From an uncultured bacterium (GTDB lineage Bacteria > Bacillota_I > Bacilli_A > RFN20 > CAG-826), in assembly GCA_949296775.1 (NCBI GenBank), contig CASFQA010000001.1, positions 186,001 to 250,000 on the forward strand: 64,000 nucleotides of DNA, written 5' to 3'. Every line of letters starts with the position of its first letter. Within the stretch, counting starts at the first letter, position 1. The translations under genes were made by a program, and so were the position numbers. A model generated the notes under the pieces. The model worked only from the letters and a program-made list of their open reading frames with translations. It was not told the DNA's origin and ran no database searches. This document shows positions 38,710 through 47,586 of this stretch, piece after piece.

Positions 38710-40377
38710 CTACCGCTTGACCTTCATCGAGCCCGACAAAGGCAAGGGGCGCTTATTGACCAAGATGGCTTGGACCTTCTTCTCGGTCTGCAAAGTGGCG
38801 TTGATGGCCTTGATGTCCTCGTGGATCTTCTCCAAGGTCTCCTCGGTGACCGAGTTATCGACCTCGCAGACCAAGGTGATCTTCTCCTCCTTGTCCCCCG
38901 GGAATTTGGCGCCGAGGCAGACGACGTTGTTCAGATTCCTGACGTCTTTGAAGTAGGACTCGATCTCGTCGGGGTAGATGTTCTCCCCGTTGCCCAAGAT
39001 GATGGTGTCCTTGATCCGGCCCCGGAGGTAGACCCGGCCGTCTTCGTCCATATAGGCGATGTCGCCGGAGGGGAAATACCCATCGTCGAAGCTGACGTAT
39101 TTCATGACCCCGGCGATGATCTCCCGGTCGTGGGTGATCTTAGATTTGATCTGCAATTCGCCCGGGACATTGGGGGCGCAGACCTTTCCTTTGCTGTCGA
39201 CGACCCGGTACTCGATGCCGTTGAAAGCCTGGCCGATCGAGCCGCGGAGGCGGATATCGACGTCGGGGGAGCGCTCGACCGAGGTGATGCCGACCTCGGT
39301 CATCCCGTAGCCGTTATAAAGCGGGTAGCCGATGCCGTTGATGACGTTTTGGGTCTTCGGCGAGAGGAAGCCGCCGCCGGAGATGCAATATTGGACTTTC
39401 TTGCCCAAGACCTTCTTCTGGAAAAGCCCCCGGACCGACTTCGAGCCGCCGAGCCCGGCCTCTTTCTTCGAGATCTTGCCGGTGTTGTAGGCGATCATCC
39501 GCGAGAAGACGTCGGCCATCCCCGGCTTCATCGAGACGATGGTACGGTTGACGTTTTGGGCGATCTTGTCCCAAAGAAGCGGGACCGAGAAGATGTGGGT
39601 GCATTTGGCTTTCTTGATGGCATAGAGCAGGTCCGGGGTCGCTTGGGAGGCGGGGTAGACGATGGTCTTGCCGTAATAGGTGAACCAGAGGAGGACGGCG
39701 ATGAAGCCGAAGACGTGGTGGAAGGGGAGCATGGCGAAATTGCGGATCGGCCCGGGATGGACGAGGGTCAACGAGGTGGCGGGGATGTTGCGGGCGGCCA
39801 ATATCTGCTGAACCATGTTCTTGCCGGCGTAGACCATCATCTTGGCGTCGCCGGTGGTGCCGGAGGAGCAGAAGATGAGGTGGTTGGCCCAGTCGGGGCG
39901 GAATTGGTAGTCGACCTCTTCCTTGGCGATGTCGTTGAGCCGGTAGCTCGGGACGGCGAATTTCTCCTCGTCGTTGGCGACGATGGCCTTGGCCTTGGCC
40001 TGGCGGAGGAGGTTATCGGCGTTTTCCTTCGGCAATTTGGCGTCGATCAATAACGGCGAATGGCCGCACATGAGCAAGGCCCAGAAAATGACCGGCCATT
40101 TGGGGGAGTTCTTGAGCTTGATCCCGACCACGGTCCCCGGGGCGATGCCCGAAAGCAGCTTGCTGAGCTTCGAGCTGGTCTTGAAAACCTCGTCTTTGAA
40201 CTCGCTGTAGGTCTGCTTGATCATCTTCCCCGATTCGTCGAAGGAGATGGAGATGACGCTTTTGGGGTCGTTAGCCACGATGGCGTCATAGATATCATGC
40301 ATGGTCATGCGGGTGTCGAGCAGCTTGGTCGAGATGTCGACGTAGCGTTGGACTTCCGCTTGAGTGTATTTCTTCAT
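38710..40377 (-). CDS. AMP-dependent acyl-CoA/ACP synthetase (555 aa)
   Basis: The adenylate-forming enzyme motifs are FCSSGTTGDAKMMV (ATP loop, near residue 168), YNGYGMTEVG, GDIAYMDEDGRVYLRGRIKD and the C-terminal catalytic lysine region PLSGSMKVKR. It should activate a carboxylic acid, probably a fatty acid, as acyl-AMP and pass it to a thiol. The protein ends at that lysine motif with TAG, and an acyl carrier domain continues in frame, so the natural acceptor may be its own missing domain. AAAGG precedes the ATG at 40377. Confidence 0.85.
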   Translation of the reverse strand: MKKYTQAEVQRYVDISTKLLDTRMTMHDIYDAIVANDPKSVISISFDESGKMIKQTYSEFKDEVFKTSSKLSKLLSGIAPGTVVGIKLKNSPKWPVIFWALLMCGHSPLLIDAKLPKENADNLLRQAKAKAIVANDEEKFAVPSYRLNDIAKEEVDYQFRPDWANHLIFCSSGTTGDAKMMVYAGKNMVQQILAARNIPATSLTLVHPGPIRNFAMLPFHHVFGFIAVLLWFTYYGKTIVYPASQATPDLLYAIKKAKCTHIFSVPLLWDKIAQNVNRTIVSMKPGMADVFSRMIAYNTGKISKKEAGLGGSKSVRGLFQKKVLGKKVQYCISGGGFLSPKTQNVINGIGYPLYNGYGMTEVGITSVERSPDVDIRLRGSIGQAFNGIEYRVVDSKGKVCAPNVPGELQIKSKITHDREIIAGVMKYVSFDDGYFPSGDIAYMDEDGRVYLRGRIKDTIILGNGENIYPDEIESYFKDVRNLNNVVCLGAKFPGDKEEKITLVCEVDNSVTEETLEKIHEDIKAINATLQTEKKVQAILVNKRPLPLSGSMKVKR

Positions 40378-40389
40378 ATTTTACCTTTC

Positions 40390-40403
40390 TGCCCTTAAGG
40401 GCA
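40390..40403. promoter_or_regulatory. Perfect palindrome in the synthetase leader
   Basis: TGCCCTTAAGGGCA lies in the 5' untranslated region of the synthetase gene, downstream of a minus-strand -10 box (TATTAT) near 40410-40420. It may be an operator. Confidence 0.45.
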
Positions 40404-40455
40404 ACTCGCACATAATACAACCCATAATGACGATAATGAAAGGGATTTTGACTTA

Positions 40456-40464
40456 TGCTACAAT
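40456..40464 (+). promoter_or_regulatory. Extended -10 box of near-leaderless fmt
   Basis: TGCTACAAT ends eight bases before the fmt ATG at 40473 and no Shine-Dalgarno sequence is present. Confidence 0.55.
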
Positions 40465-40472
40465 TGCAAGAC

Positions 40473-41417
40473 ATGGAAAAATTCACCCGAAAAGACCAGT
40501 TCTCAATCCTCTATATGGGGACTCCCGACCTCAGCGCCTGCTTGCTTAATCGGCTGCTTGAAAGCGGCTATCGCGTAGCCGCCGTCATCTGCAATCCCGA
40601 TAAGGAGACGGGGCGGAAAAGGGCGTTGACCCCCTGCCCGGTCAAGCGCGTCGCCTTAGAGCATGGCATCCCGGTCTATTCGCCGGCTAAGATCCGATTG
40701 GAACACGATTTCCTGCATAGCCTATCCGCCGATCTGATCCTCACTTTCTCCTATGGGCAGATCGTCCCGAAGGCGGTCCTCGACTTCCCGCGTTTCGGCT
40801 GCTTGAACCTCCACGGTTCCTTGCTTCCGGCCTACCGGGGGGCGGCCCCGATGCAGCGGGCCCTCCTGAACGGGGACGAAAAGACCGGGGTCACCTTGAT
40901 GGAGATGGTCGAGGCGATGGATGCCGGGAGGATGTACGCCAAACGCGAGATCCCCTTGTCTAAGGAAGACAACTACACCTCCTTATGCAAGAAGATGGCC
41001 GAGGCGGCCTTCATGGTCTTCGACGAGAATATCCTAGCCTACTTAAACGGCGACCTCCCCGGGGTAAGGCAAGACGAAAGCCTCGTGAGCATCGCCAAGA
41101 AGATCAAACCGGAAGAGGAGAAGCTCGACCTCGCCGATACGAGGGAGCATCTATTCAACAAAATCCGGGCCCTCTCCTTCACCCCCGGCGCCTATTTTCA
41201 CCTCGACGGGAAGAAGCTTAAGGTCCTCTCCTCCGCCATCGAGGAGGAAGCGACCGGGGAGCTTGGCTCCCTCCGGGTGGAGAAGAAGCGGCTTTCGGTC
41301 TTGGTCGGGGACGGGTATTTGGGGCTGAAGACCGTCCAGCTTGAAGGGAAGAAGGCGATGGACGTCGTCTCTTTCCTCCAGGGACAGCATGGTTTGCTCG
41401 GGAAGAAACTATCCTAA
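40473..41417 (+). CDS. fmt: Methionyl-tRNA formyltransferase (314 aa)
   Basis: Fmt formylates initiator Met-tRNA. The motifs are ILYMGTPDLS, NPDKETGRKRALTPCPVK and LNLHGSLLPAYRGAAPMQRA (catalytic Asn, His), and the C-terminal OB-like domain ends with the QGQHGLLGKKL tail. I start at the ATG at 40473; an ATG at 40455 lies inside the promoter. The helicase gene begins directly after its stop. Confidence 0.95.
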   Translation: MEKFTRKDQFSILYMGTPDLSACLLNRLLESGYRVAAVICNPDKETGRKRALTPCPVKRVALEHGIPVYSPAKIRLEHDFLHSLSADLILTFSYGQIVPKAVLDFPRFGCLNLHGSLLPAYRGAAPMQRALLNGDEKTGVTLMEMVEAMDAGRMYAKREIPLSKEDNYTSLCKKMAEAAFMVFDENILAYLNGDLPGVRQDESLVSIAKKIKPEEEKLDLADTREHLFNKIRALSFTPGAYFHLDGKKLKVLSSAIEEEATGELGSLRVEKKRLSVLVGDGYLGLKTVQLEGKKAMDVVSFLQGQHGLLGKKLS

Positions 41418-43775
41418 ATGGGGCTTTACGCGCGGCTATCGGTCCACGAATTGGTCGACCCTTTGTTCCGTTCGGGCGACCTCGATGACCGGATATACAA
41501 TCAGGAGACGATGGCCGAGGGGAGCCGGATCCATTCGAAGTACCAGAAGAAGCAACGGGGCGATTACCTAAGCGAATACCCCCTCGAATGCACGATCGAG
41601 GCCAAGCTCGGCACCGTCTATCTTTTCGGCCGGGCCGACGGGATCAAAAAGGACGGGAACTCGGTTTCGGTCGAGGAGGTCAAGTCGACGGTCGCCGACC
41701 TCGATGAGTTCTTCGCCGCCCAAGAGCGGTGGCATCTTTCCCAAGCCCAGTGCTATGCCTATATGTACTGTCGGCAGAACAAGCTCCCCCAAGCCGAGAT
41801 CAAATTGGTCTACATCTCCCAGCTTAAGGAAGGGGAGACGATGGACAAAGGCTACCTCTTCAGCTTCGCCGAGCTCGAGGAAGCGGTCCTCTCGATGGTC
41901 GACCTCTACTTGGCCCGGTTGGCCAAGGAGAAGGAAAGGAAGGATAAACGGAACGAAAGCGCCATTTCTTTTTCCTTCCCGTTCTCCGCTTTCCGCCGCG
42001 GCCAGAAGGAATTGGCCAAATATTGCTACGCCCTCTGCCTCAAGGGCGGGCGGATGTTCGCCGAGGCCCCGACGGGGATCGGGAAGACGATGTCGGTCCT
42101 CTATCCCGCCGGCAAAGCCTTCGCCAAAGGCCAACTCGATAAGGTCTTTTACCTGACCGCCAAGGGGACTGGGGCCGAGATCGCCGAGAAAACGGCGAGG
42201 ATATTGATCGAAAAAGGGCTGAAGATCCGGGTTTCGAGCCTGCTCGCCAAAGAGAAGGCCTGCTTGCTCCCGGGCCATTCCTGCAATCCCGACGACTGCC
42301 CCTTCGCCAAGGATTACTACGGAAAGCTTTCCTCCTGCTTGGCTGAGGCTAGGGAACGGTCGAGCTTCTTCACTCGGGCCGAGTTCGCCGCCTATTGCCG
42401 GGAGAAGGGGATCTGCCCATTCGAGTTCCAGCTCGACCTAAGCGAATATAGCGACTTAATCATCGCCGATTACAACTACCTTTTCGACCCCTTCGTCAGA
42501 TTGGAGCGCTACTTCGGCTCCGACTCCGATCCGACCGATGACTTCGCCCTGATCGACGAGGCCCATAACTTAGTCGAGCGGGGCCGGTCGATGTATGGGG
42601 CAAAGCTAGGCGCCGCCGACGCCTATTTTGCCAGTCTATCGCTAGAGAAGGGGAAGTGGAGCAAGGTCAAGCGGGCCATCGGGAAGGTGAGGAAAGCCCT
42701 GGAGGAGGAATGCGCCGGGGAAGAGGAATTGGGGTTCTTCGCCTCCTTCCCCGCCTCGATTCAGAAAGCCATCGAGGGGCTGCAGCGGGTCTTGCTGGAG
42801 AAACGGAAGAAAGAAGGGGGCGGGATGCCGCCGAGGGCCCGCGACTTCGTCCGCGAATGCTCGCGGATCGGCAAACTGCTGGAAGGCTATGTCGCCTCGT
42901 GCCCCTCCGCCTTCAAACTGATCAAAGGGACGGCTAAGCACCCTTCGATCGAGCTTTTCTGCCTCGATCCCTCCTCTTTCCTCTCCGCTTCATTGTCGCG
43001 GCTAAAAGGAGCGCTGCTTTTCTCCGCCACCTTATCGCCATTGCCGTATTACGAGGAGGCGATCTTCGCCCGTCACGATACCCCCTCTTTGGTTTTGCCT
43101 TCCCCCTTCCCCAGGGAGAGAATGAAGCTTATTATCGCCCCCAACCTCTCGACCCGTTACAAGGACCGGGAGCAAAGCGCCGACCAATTGGCCGAATACC
43201 TCCGCGAGTTCGTCTCCGCCAAAGTCGGGAACTACTTCATCTTCTTCCCGAGCTACGAATACCTCCATCTTTTGGAGGGGAAGCTCTCATTCCCCGGGGC
43301 CGAGGTGTACGCCCAAAGCAAGGACATGGGGGAGGAAGCCAGGCTGGAATTGCTCTCGGTCTTCACCCCGAACCCGCGCGTCTCCCACGTCGCCTTATTG
43401 GTGTTGGGCGGGACGTTCGCCGAAGGGATCGACTTGCCAAGCGACCGGCTGATCGGGGTGGCGGTGGTCGGGGTCGGGCTGCCGCAGGTCAATTTCACCA
43501 ATGAGCTCATCAGGGAGCAGAAGGGCGAGGACGGCTTCGACTTCGCCTACAAGCACCCGGGCATGAACAAGGTCATGCAGGCCCTGGGCCGGCTGATCCG
43601 CAGCGAAGAGGATTCGGGGGCGGCATTGCTCATCGATGACCGTTATCTCCATGCCGATTACCGGGCTTTGCTAAGCAAGCGCTACCCCGATTACCAGCTG
43701 GTCCGGTCGAAGGGCGACATCCGCCGATCCTTAACCGCATTCTACAAGAGAATCGATGACGAAAACCGAAAATGA
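41418..43775 (+). CDS. DinG/XPD-like helicase with N-terminal PD-(D/E)XK domain (785 aa)
   Basis: Residues 1-180 look like a Cas4/RecB-type nuclease (TVYLFGRADGIKK, then VEEVKST). The rest is an SF2 DNA helicase with Walker A EAPTGIGKTMS near residue 217, cysteines around KACLLPGHSCNPDDCP for an iron-sulphur cluster, DEAH (ALIDEAHNL) and motif VI QALGRLIRSEEDSG. Such nuclease-helicase proteins are known in Firmicutes and probably act in repair. No start signal is visible; translation is likely coupled to fmt. Confidence 0.88.
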   Translation: MGLYARLSVHELVDPLFRSGDLDDRIYNQETMAEGSRIHSKYQKKQRGDYLSEYPLECTIEAKLGTVYLFGRADGIKKDGNSVSVEEVKSTVADLDEFFAAQERWHLSQAQCYAYMYCRQNKLPQAEIKLVYISQLKEGETMDKGYLFSFAELEEAVLSMVDLYLARLAKEKERKDKRNESAISFSFPFSAFRRGQKELAKYCYALCLKGGRMFAEAPTGIGKTMSVLYPAGKAFAKGQLDKVFYLTAKGTGAEIAEKTARILIEKGLKIRVSSLLAKEKACLLPGHSCNPDDCPFAKDYYGKLSSCLAEARERSSFFTRAEFAAYCREKGICPFEFQLDLSEYSDLIIADYNYLFDPFVRLERYFGSDSDPTDDFALIDEAHNLVERGRSMYGAKLGAADAYFASLSLEKGKWSKVKRAIGKVRKALEEECAGEEELGFFASFPASIQKAIEGLQRVLLEKRKKEGGGMPPRARDFVRECSRIGKLLEGYVASCPSAFKLIKGTAKHPSIELFCLDPSSFLSASLSRLKGALLFSATLSPLPYYEEAIFARHDTPSLVLPSPFPRERMKLIIAPNLSTRYKDREQSADQLAEYLREFVSAKVGNYFIFFPSYEYLHLLEGKLSFPGAEVYAQSKDMGEEARLELLSVFTPNPRVSHVALLVLGGTFAEGIDLPSDRLIGVAVVGVGLPQVNFTNELIREQKGEDGFDFAYKHPGMNKVMQALGRLIRSEEDSGAALLIDDRYLHADYRALLSKRYPDYQLVRSKGDIRRSLTAFYKRIDDENRK

Positions 43776-43790
43776 AACCACAAGGGGTAT

Positions 43791-43967
43791 ATGAAAGCCA
43801 GCGCCCTCGTTCATCTTTCCTTTACTCTCCTTTCCGTCGGCTTCGTCATCGCGAGCGGGTTCGCTTCCCTTGGCGACAATCGGCTATTTCATCGGGGCCG
43901 GCCTCGCTTTCTCGATTGCCTCATCGGCTTGCTCGTCCAAGTCGGGCGCGAGCATAAACGCCCTTAA
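43791..43967 (+). pseudogene. Small membrane protein gene, probably frameshifted
   Basis: The ATG at 43791 follows AAGGGG and reads MKASALVHLSFTLLSVGFVIASGFASL, a membrane helix. It then runs into Arg/His-rich sequence and stops at 43967. The neighbouring frame gives [22 protein letters not shown], a second helix, so a frameshift near 43873 may have broken a two-helix protein. Low certainty. Confidence 0.35.
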
Positions 43968-44004
43968 GCCCATCTCCCTCCTTGATAGGAGGGCGCCGCC
44001 CCGT

Positions 44005-44010
44005 TATAAT
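44005..44010 (+). promoter_or_regulatory. -10 box of near-leaderless lepA
   Basis: TATAAT ends ten bases before the ATG at 44021. No Shine-Dalgarno sequence lies between. Confidence 0.5.
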
Positions 44011-44020
44011 CGCAGCCGTT

Positions 44021-45835
44021 ATGGCATTTGACCAATCGAAGATCCGCAATTTCTCCATCATCGCCCACATCGACCACGGCAAATCGACTTTGGCCGACCG
44101 GATTTTGGAATTGACCGGCACCGTCGATAAGCGGGATATGAAGGAGCAGCTGCTCGACTCGATGGACTTAGAGCGCGAGCGGGGCATCACCATCAAGCTC
44201 AACGCCGTCACCGTCAGCTATACCGCCGATGACGGGGAGAAGTACATCTATAACCTCATCGATACCCCGGGGCACGTCGACTTCACCTATGAGGTGAGCC
44301 GGAGCCTCGCCGCCTGCGAGGGGGCTTTGCTGGTCGTCGATTCGACCCAAGGGGTCCAGGCCCAGACCTTAGCCAACGTCTATTTGGCCATTGACAACGA
44401 CCTGACCGTCCTCCCGGTCATCAATAAGATCGACCTCCCTTCCTCGCGGGTCGAGCTCACCGAGAAGGAGATCGAGGAGCGGATCGGCCTCGATTGTTCC
44501 TCCGCCTGTTTAGTGAGCGCCAAAACCGGGCTTGGGGTCAAAGAGGTCCTCGAGGCCATCGCCAAGCAGATCCCGGCTCCTTGCGGCGATCCGAAAGCCC
44601 CGTTGCAGGCTTTGATCTTCGATTCCTATTACGATTCCTATCGCGGCGTCATCGTCCTTATCCGGGTCAAAAACGGCGCCGTCCGGGTCGGGGATCGGAT
44701 CAAGATGGTCAACTCGGATAAAGCCTATACCGTGACCGAGGTCGGGATCCGAACCCCCTCGGAAATCAAGACCGCCTCGCTCGAATGCGGGGAGGTCGGC
44801 TATTTGGCGGCGACGATCAAGGACATCCATGACGTCTTCCCCGGCGAGACCATCACCTTGGCCGATTCCCCCTGCAAGGAGCCCTTGCCCGGGTATCGGC
44901 GGATCCACCCGATGGTCTACTGCGGCCTTTACCCGGTCGAATCGAAGCAATACGGCGATTTGAAGGACGCTTTGGCCAAGCTCGAGCTCAACGATTCCTC
45001 CCTTGTCTACGAACCGGAGACCTCCAAGGCCCTAGGGTTCGGCTTCCGGGCCGGCTTTTTGGGGCTGCTCCATATGGACGTGGTCCAGGAACGGCTGGAG
45101 CGGGAATACGGGCTCAATTTGATCCTGACCGCCCCTTCGGTCGTCTATAAAGTCGTGACCAGCGCCAAGGAGGAGCTCTACGTCGATAACCCGGCCGGTT
45201 TCCCGCCTCCGTCGTCGATCGACCATATCGAGGAGCCCTTCGTCGCCGCCTCGATCATGGCCCCGAAGGAATACGTCGGGCCGATCATGGAGCTTTGCCA
45301 AGACCGGCGGGGGGTTTACGTCGATTTGGAATACTTCGACGACACCCGGGTCATCGTCAAATACGACCTGCCGCTAAGCGAGATCATCTATAATTTCTTC
45401 GATAAGCTCAAGAGCTTCACCAAAGGCTACGCCTCGCTTGACTATGAGTTCAAGGAGTATCGGAAGTCCGACCTTTGCAAGATGGACATCATGCTCAACG
45501 GGGAAGTGGTCGACGCCCTTTCCTCGATCGTTTACCGCCCCAGCGCCTATTCGCGGGGGCTCGCCATCGTGAGCAAGCTCAAGTCCGTCATCCCGAGACA
45601 GCAATTCGAGGTCCCGGTCCAGGCGGCGATCGGGGGCAAAGTCATCGCCCGGGCCGACATCAAGTCGATGCGCAAAGACGTCCTGGCCAAGTGCTATGGC
45701 GGGGATATTTCGCGGAAGAAGAAGCTTTTGGAAAAACAGAAAGAGGGCAAGAAGCGGATGAAGGCCATCGGCAGCGTCGAGGTCCCGCAGGAGGCCTTCA
45801 TGAGCCTCCTCTCGATCGGCGATGATGACGATTAG
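44021..45835 (+). CDS. lepA: Elongation factor 4, LepA (604 aa)
   Basis: LepA is a ribosome-associated GTPase. The G motifs are [14 protein letters not shown], the RGITIK switch, DTPGHVDF and NKIDLPS. The C-terminal LepA-specific domain has [25 protein letters not shown]. The start at [18 protein letters not shown] is the family start; upstream in-frame codons are not conserved-looking. Confidence 0.96.
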   Translation: MAFDQSKIRNFSIIAHIDHGKSTLADRILELTGTVDKRDMKEQLLDSMDLERERGITIKLNAVTVSYTADDGEKYIYNLIDTPGHVDFTYEVSRSLAACEGALLVVDSTQGVQAQTLANVYLAIDNDLTVLPVINKIDLPSSRVELTEKEIEERIGLDCSSACLVSAKTGLGVKEVLEAIAKQIPAPCGDPKAPLQALIFDSYYDSYRGVIVLIRVKNGAVRVGDRIKMVNSDKAYTVTEVGIRTPSEIKTASLECGEVGYLAATIKDIHDVFPGETITLADSPCKEPLPGYRRIHPMVYCGLYPVESKQYGDLKDALAKLELNDSSLVYEPETSKALGFGFRAGFLGLLHMDVVQERLEREYGLNLILTAPSVVYKVVTSAKEELYVDNPAGFPPPSSIDHIEEPFVAASIMAPKEYVGPIMELCQDRRGVYVDLEYFDDTRVIVKYDLPLSEIIYNFFDKLKSFTKGYASLDYEFKEYRKSDLCKMDIMLNGEVVDALSSIVYRPSAYSRGLAIVSKLKSVIPRQQFEVPVQAAIGGKVIARADIKSMRKDVLAKCYGGDISRKKKLLEKQKEGKKRMKAIGSVEVPQEAFMSLLSIGDDDD

Positions 45836-45870
45836 TAGATTTTTAGTTGATTGTGACCCTCCCCTTTTCC

Positions 45871-45876
45871 TATAAT
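45871..45876 (+). promoter_or_regulatory. -10 box of the Fic-like gene
   Basis: TATAAT has a possible -35 (TTGATT, 45847-45852) 18 bases upstream. The RNA would start close to a tiny ATG-GGA-AAA-AGA-TAG frame at 45882 that ends just before the main ATG at 45899. Confidence 0.5.
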
Positions 45877-45898
45877 TCCCTATGGGAAAAAGATAGCG

Positions 45899-47308
45899 AT
45901 GTTCAACCCTTATTTGAGCAAAGAGCCCCAGCAAAAGGACTCATACGAGCAATATACCGACGAGCGTTACTGCACGAAGAAAATGGTGAAGTCCGACATG
46001 GGCGGCCTTTCGCTTATCGACGGGATATGGAAAAACGTCACCGCCTATCGCTTCGGCCATTACCATTCGATCAAGTCGCTTTTCAACCGCGGCAAGAAAC
46101 AATTTCACGTCATCAAAACCCCGGCCATCGCCCAAAAAATCGAGGAAATCACCGATATCCTGACCCGCTTAGACGAGAAATTGGGCCGTAATCAAAGCGA
46201 GGACAACGCCAAGCGGCTCGCCTTTGACTGCGTCGCCTATTTCGCCGCCTCCCACGGCTATGAAGGCAAGCAGATCGCCTCGACCGTCAAGCTTGGGGCC
46301 ATCGCCCCGGGGGAAGAGGGTCTATCCGGGTTAAGCGAGTATTATCGCGACCTATTGGATTTCCCGCGGCTCGAAAAAGAGGATTTCGAGGATTTCCTCG
46401 ACGAAGCCGCCGCTTCCTTAGGGATCGCGGAAGGGGAGCTCTACCGCGATTACGATAAGAAAAACGTCTTCATGCGGATATCGGAAGCCTGGGAATACGA
46501 AGACGGCATCGAATCGGCCGATATCCACGATTACCTCGCCTCTTTGTTCGCTTTCCTGCTCAATGATCCCCATTCGCCTTTGCTTAAGGGGCTCTCCGTC
46601 CTTTTCTATTGCGACTTCGTCCAGCCCTTCAAGGAGAAAGGGGAGCTATTGTCGTCGCTTCTGGCCAAGATGGTCTTCGTCAAGCAATTCCCGAACCTCG
46701 GCCCATACCTGCCGATCGAAGGGTTCACCAAGCATGACCCCGAATACCTTGACTTCGCCAATTCGGCGGTCGAGGACGGCGATCTTTCCTATCCCGTCTA
46801 TTATTTCCTCTCCTCTCTCCGCCGCCGGCTCGCCGACATGGTCATCCAAGAGGTCGAAAGGAAAGATGAGCCCGCCCCGATGATCATGGCCGAAGCTAAG
46901 GAACAACCATCCCCGACCCCGCCGAGCGGGGTGGAGAGCAGGTCGACTCCCGCCATCGACAATCCGCCTCCCGCCATAAAGGCGCCGATCGAAAGGATCG
47001 AGGAGATCCCCTCCTCCGAAGGAAAGCTCGCCATCGTGGTCCGGAAGAGCCAACTGAGCGAGAAAGAGCTTAAGGAGGCGGCCCGCTACATCGCCATGAC
47101 CCATCCGAATCTTAGGAAAACCCAAGCCAACTTCTACGTTTCCCATTGCGAGATCGGCTGCTATTACACCATCGCCGACTACAAGAAGCACGCCAAATGC
47201 GCCTACGAAACGGCCCGGACCTCGATGGATAAGCTCGCCGAGGAAGGGTTCTACAAGAAACTGCAGCTGAAGAACAAATACGTCTACACCCCAATTAAGC
47301 AAAACTAA
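45899..47308 (+). CDS. Fic-like protein with C-terminal winged helix (469 aa)
   Basis: The arrangement recalls Fic AMPylators: helical body, LSVLFYCDFVQPFKEKGELLSSLLAKM near residue 240 where Fic proteins have HPFxxGNGR, and a C-terminal winged-helix-like segment (CAYETARTSMDKLAEEGFYKK). The catalytic His is Gln and the GNGR loop is KGEL, so AMP transfer as normally known is unlikely. A Pro-rich linker (residues 330-370) precedes a second C-terminal domain. It could be a DNA-binding regulator built on a dead Fic fold. The Fic link is by eye. Confidence 0.5.
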   Translation: MFNPYLSKEPQQKDSYEQYTDERYCTKKMVKSDMGGLSLIDGIWKNVTAYRFGHYHSIKSLFNRGKKQFHVIKTPAIAQKIEEITDILTRLDEKLGRNQSEDNAKRLAFDCVAYFAASHGYEGKQIASTVKLGAIAPGEEGLSGLSEYYRDLLDFPRLEKEDFEDFLDEAAASLGIAEGELYRDYDKKNVFMRISEAWEYEDGIESADIHDYLASLFAFLLNDPHSPLLKGLSVLFYCDFVQPFKEKGELLSSLLAKMVFVKQFPNLGPYLPIEGFTKHDPEYLDFANSAVEDGDLSYPVYYFLSSLRRRLADMVIQEVERKDEPAPMIMAEAKEQPSPTPPSGVESRSTPAIDNPPPAIKAPIERIEEIPSSEGKLAIVVRKSQLSEKELKEAARYIAMTHPNLRKTQANFYVSHCEIGCYYTIADYKKHAKCAYETARTSMDKLAEEGFYKKLQLKNKYVYTPIKQN

Positions 47309-47322
47309 AAGGAGAAAACACC

Positions 47323-47586
47323 ATGCGTCTGCCCTTGCTTATGGCCGATTGGCTCGTCCCGGTCATCTTAGTCGCCGTCTTCGGCGTCATCGTCCTCGCC
47401 GTCATTTTGATCCGGCGCCACGTTTCTTTCTTCAAGTCCGACGAGAAGCCGAAGGACCAAAACGAGATCGCCAAGGAAGAGCTTGACCGCCTATTGGAGC
47501 CGGTTGAGGAGATGAAGCCCTCGGAGGATGAGGAGGAACAATCCGAAACCCGCGAAGCCGAGGACGAAAAGAAGTCGGGCGAATGA
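47323..47586 (+). CDS. Single-pass membrane protein with acidic tail (87 aa)
   Basis: A hydrophobic segment (about residues 9-30) is followed by a charged tail rich in Glu and Lys. AAAGGAG lies before the ATG, 14 bases after the Fic-like gene stop. It overlaps hemW by four bases. Family unknown. Confidence 0.7.
   Translation: MRLPLLMADWLVPVILVAVFGVIVLAVILIRRHVSFFKSDEKPKDQNEIAKEELDRLLEPVEEMKPSEDEEEQSETREAEDEKKSGE

Noticed and set aside
38536-40053. Plus-strand frame of 505 codons over the synthetase gene
   Set aside because: It is the complement of a clear AMP-binding enzyme on the minus strand, with repetitive Asp/Val/Gly composition and no ribosome binding site.
38434-40377. Genome-wide UAG recoding as the explanation for the split synthetase
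   Set aside because: Other genes such as yfcE and the DUF1292 gene end at TAG at their expected lengths.
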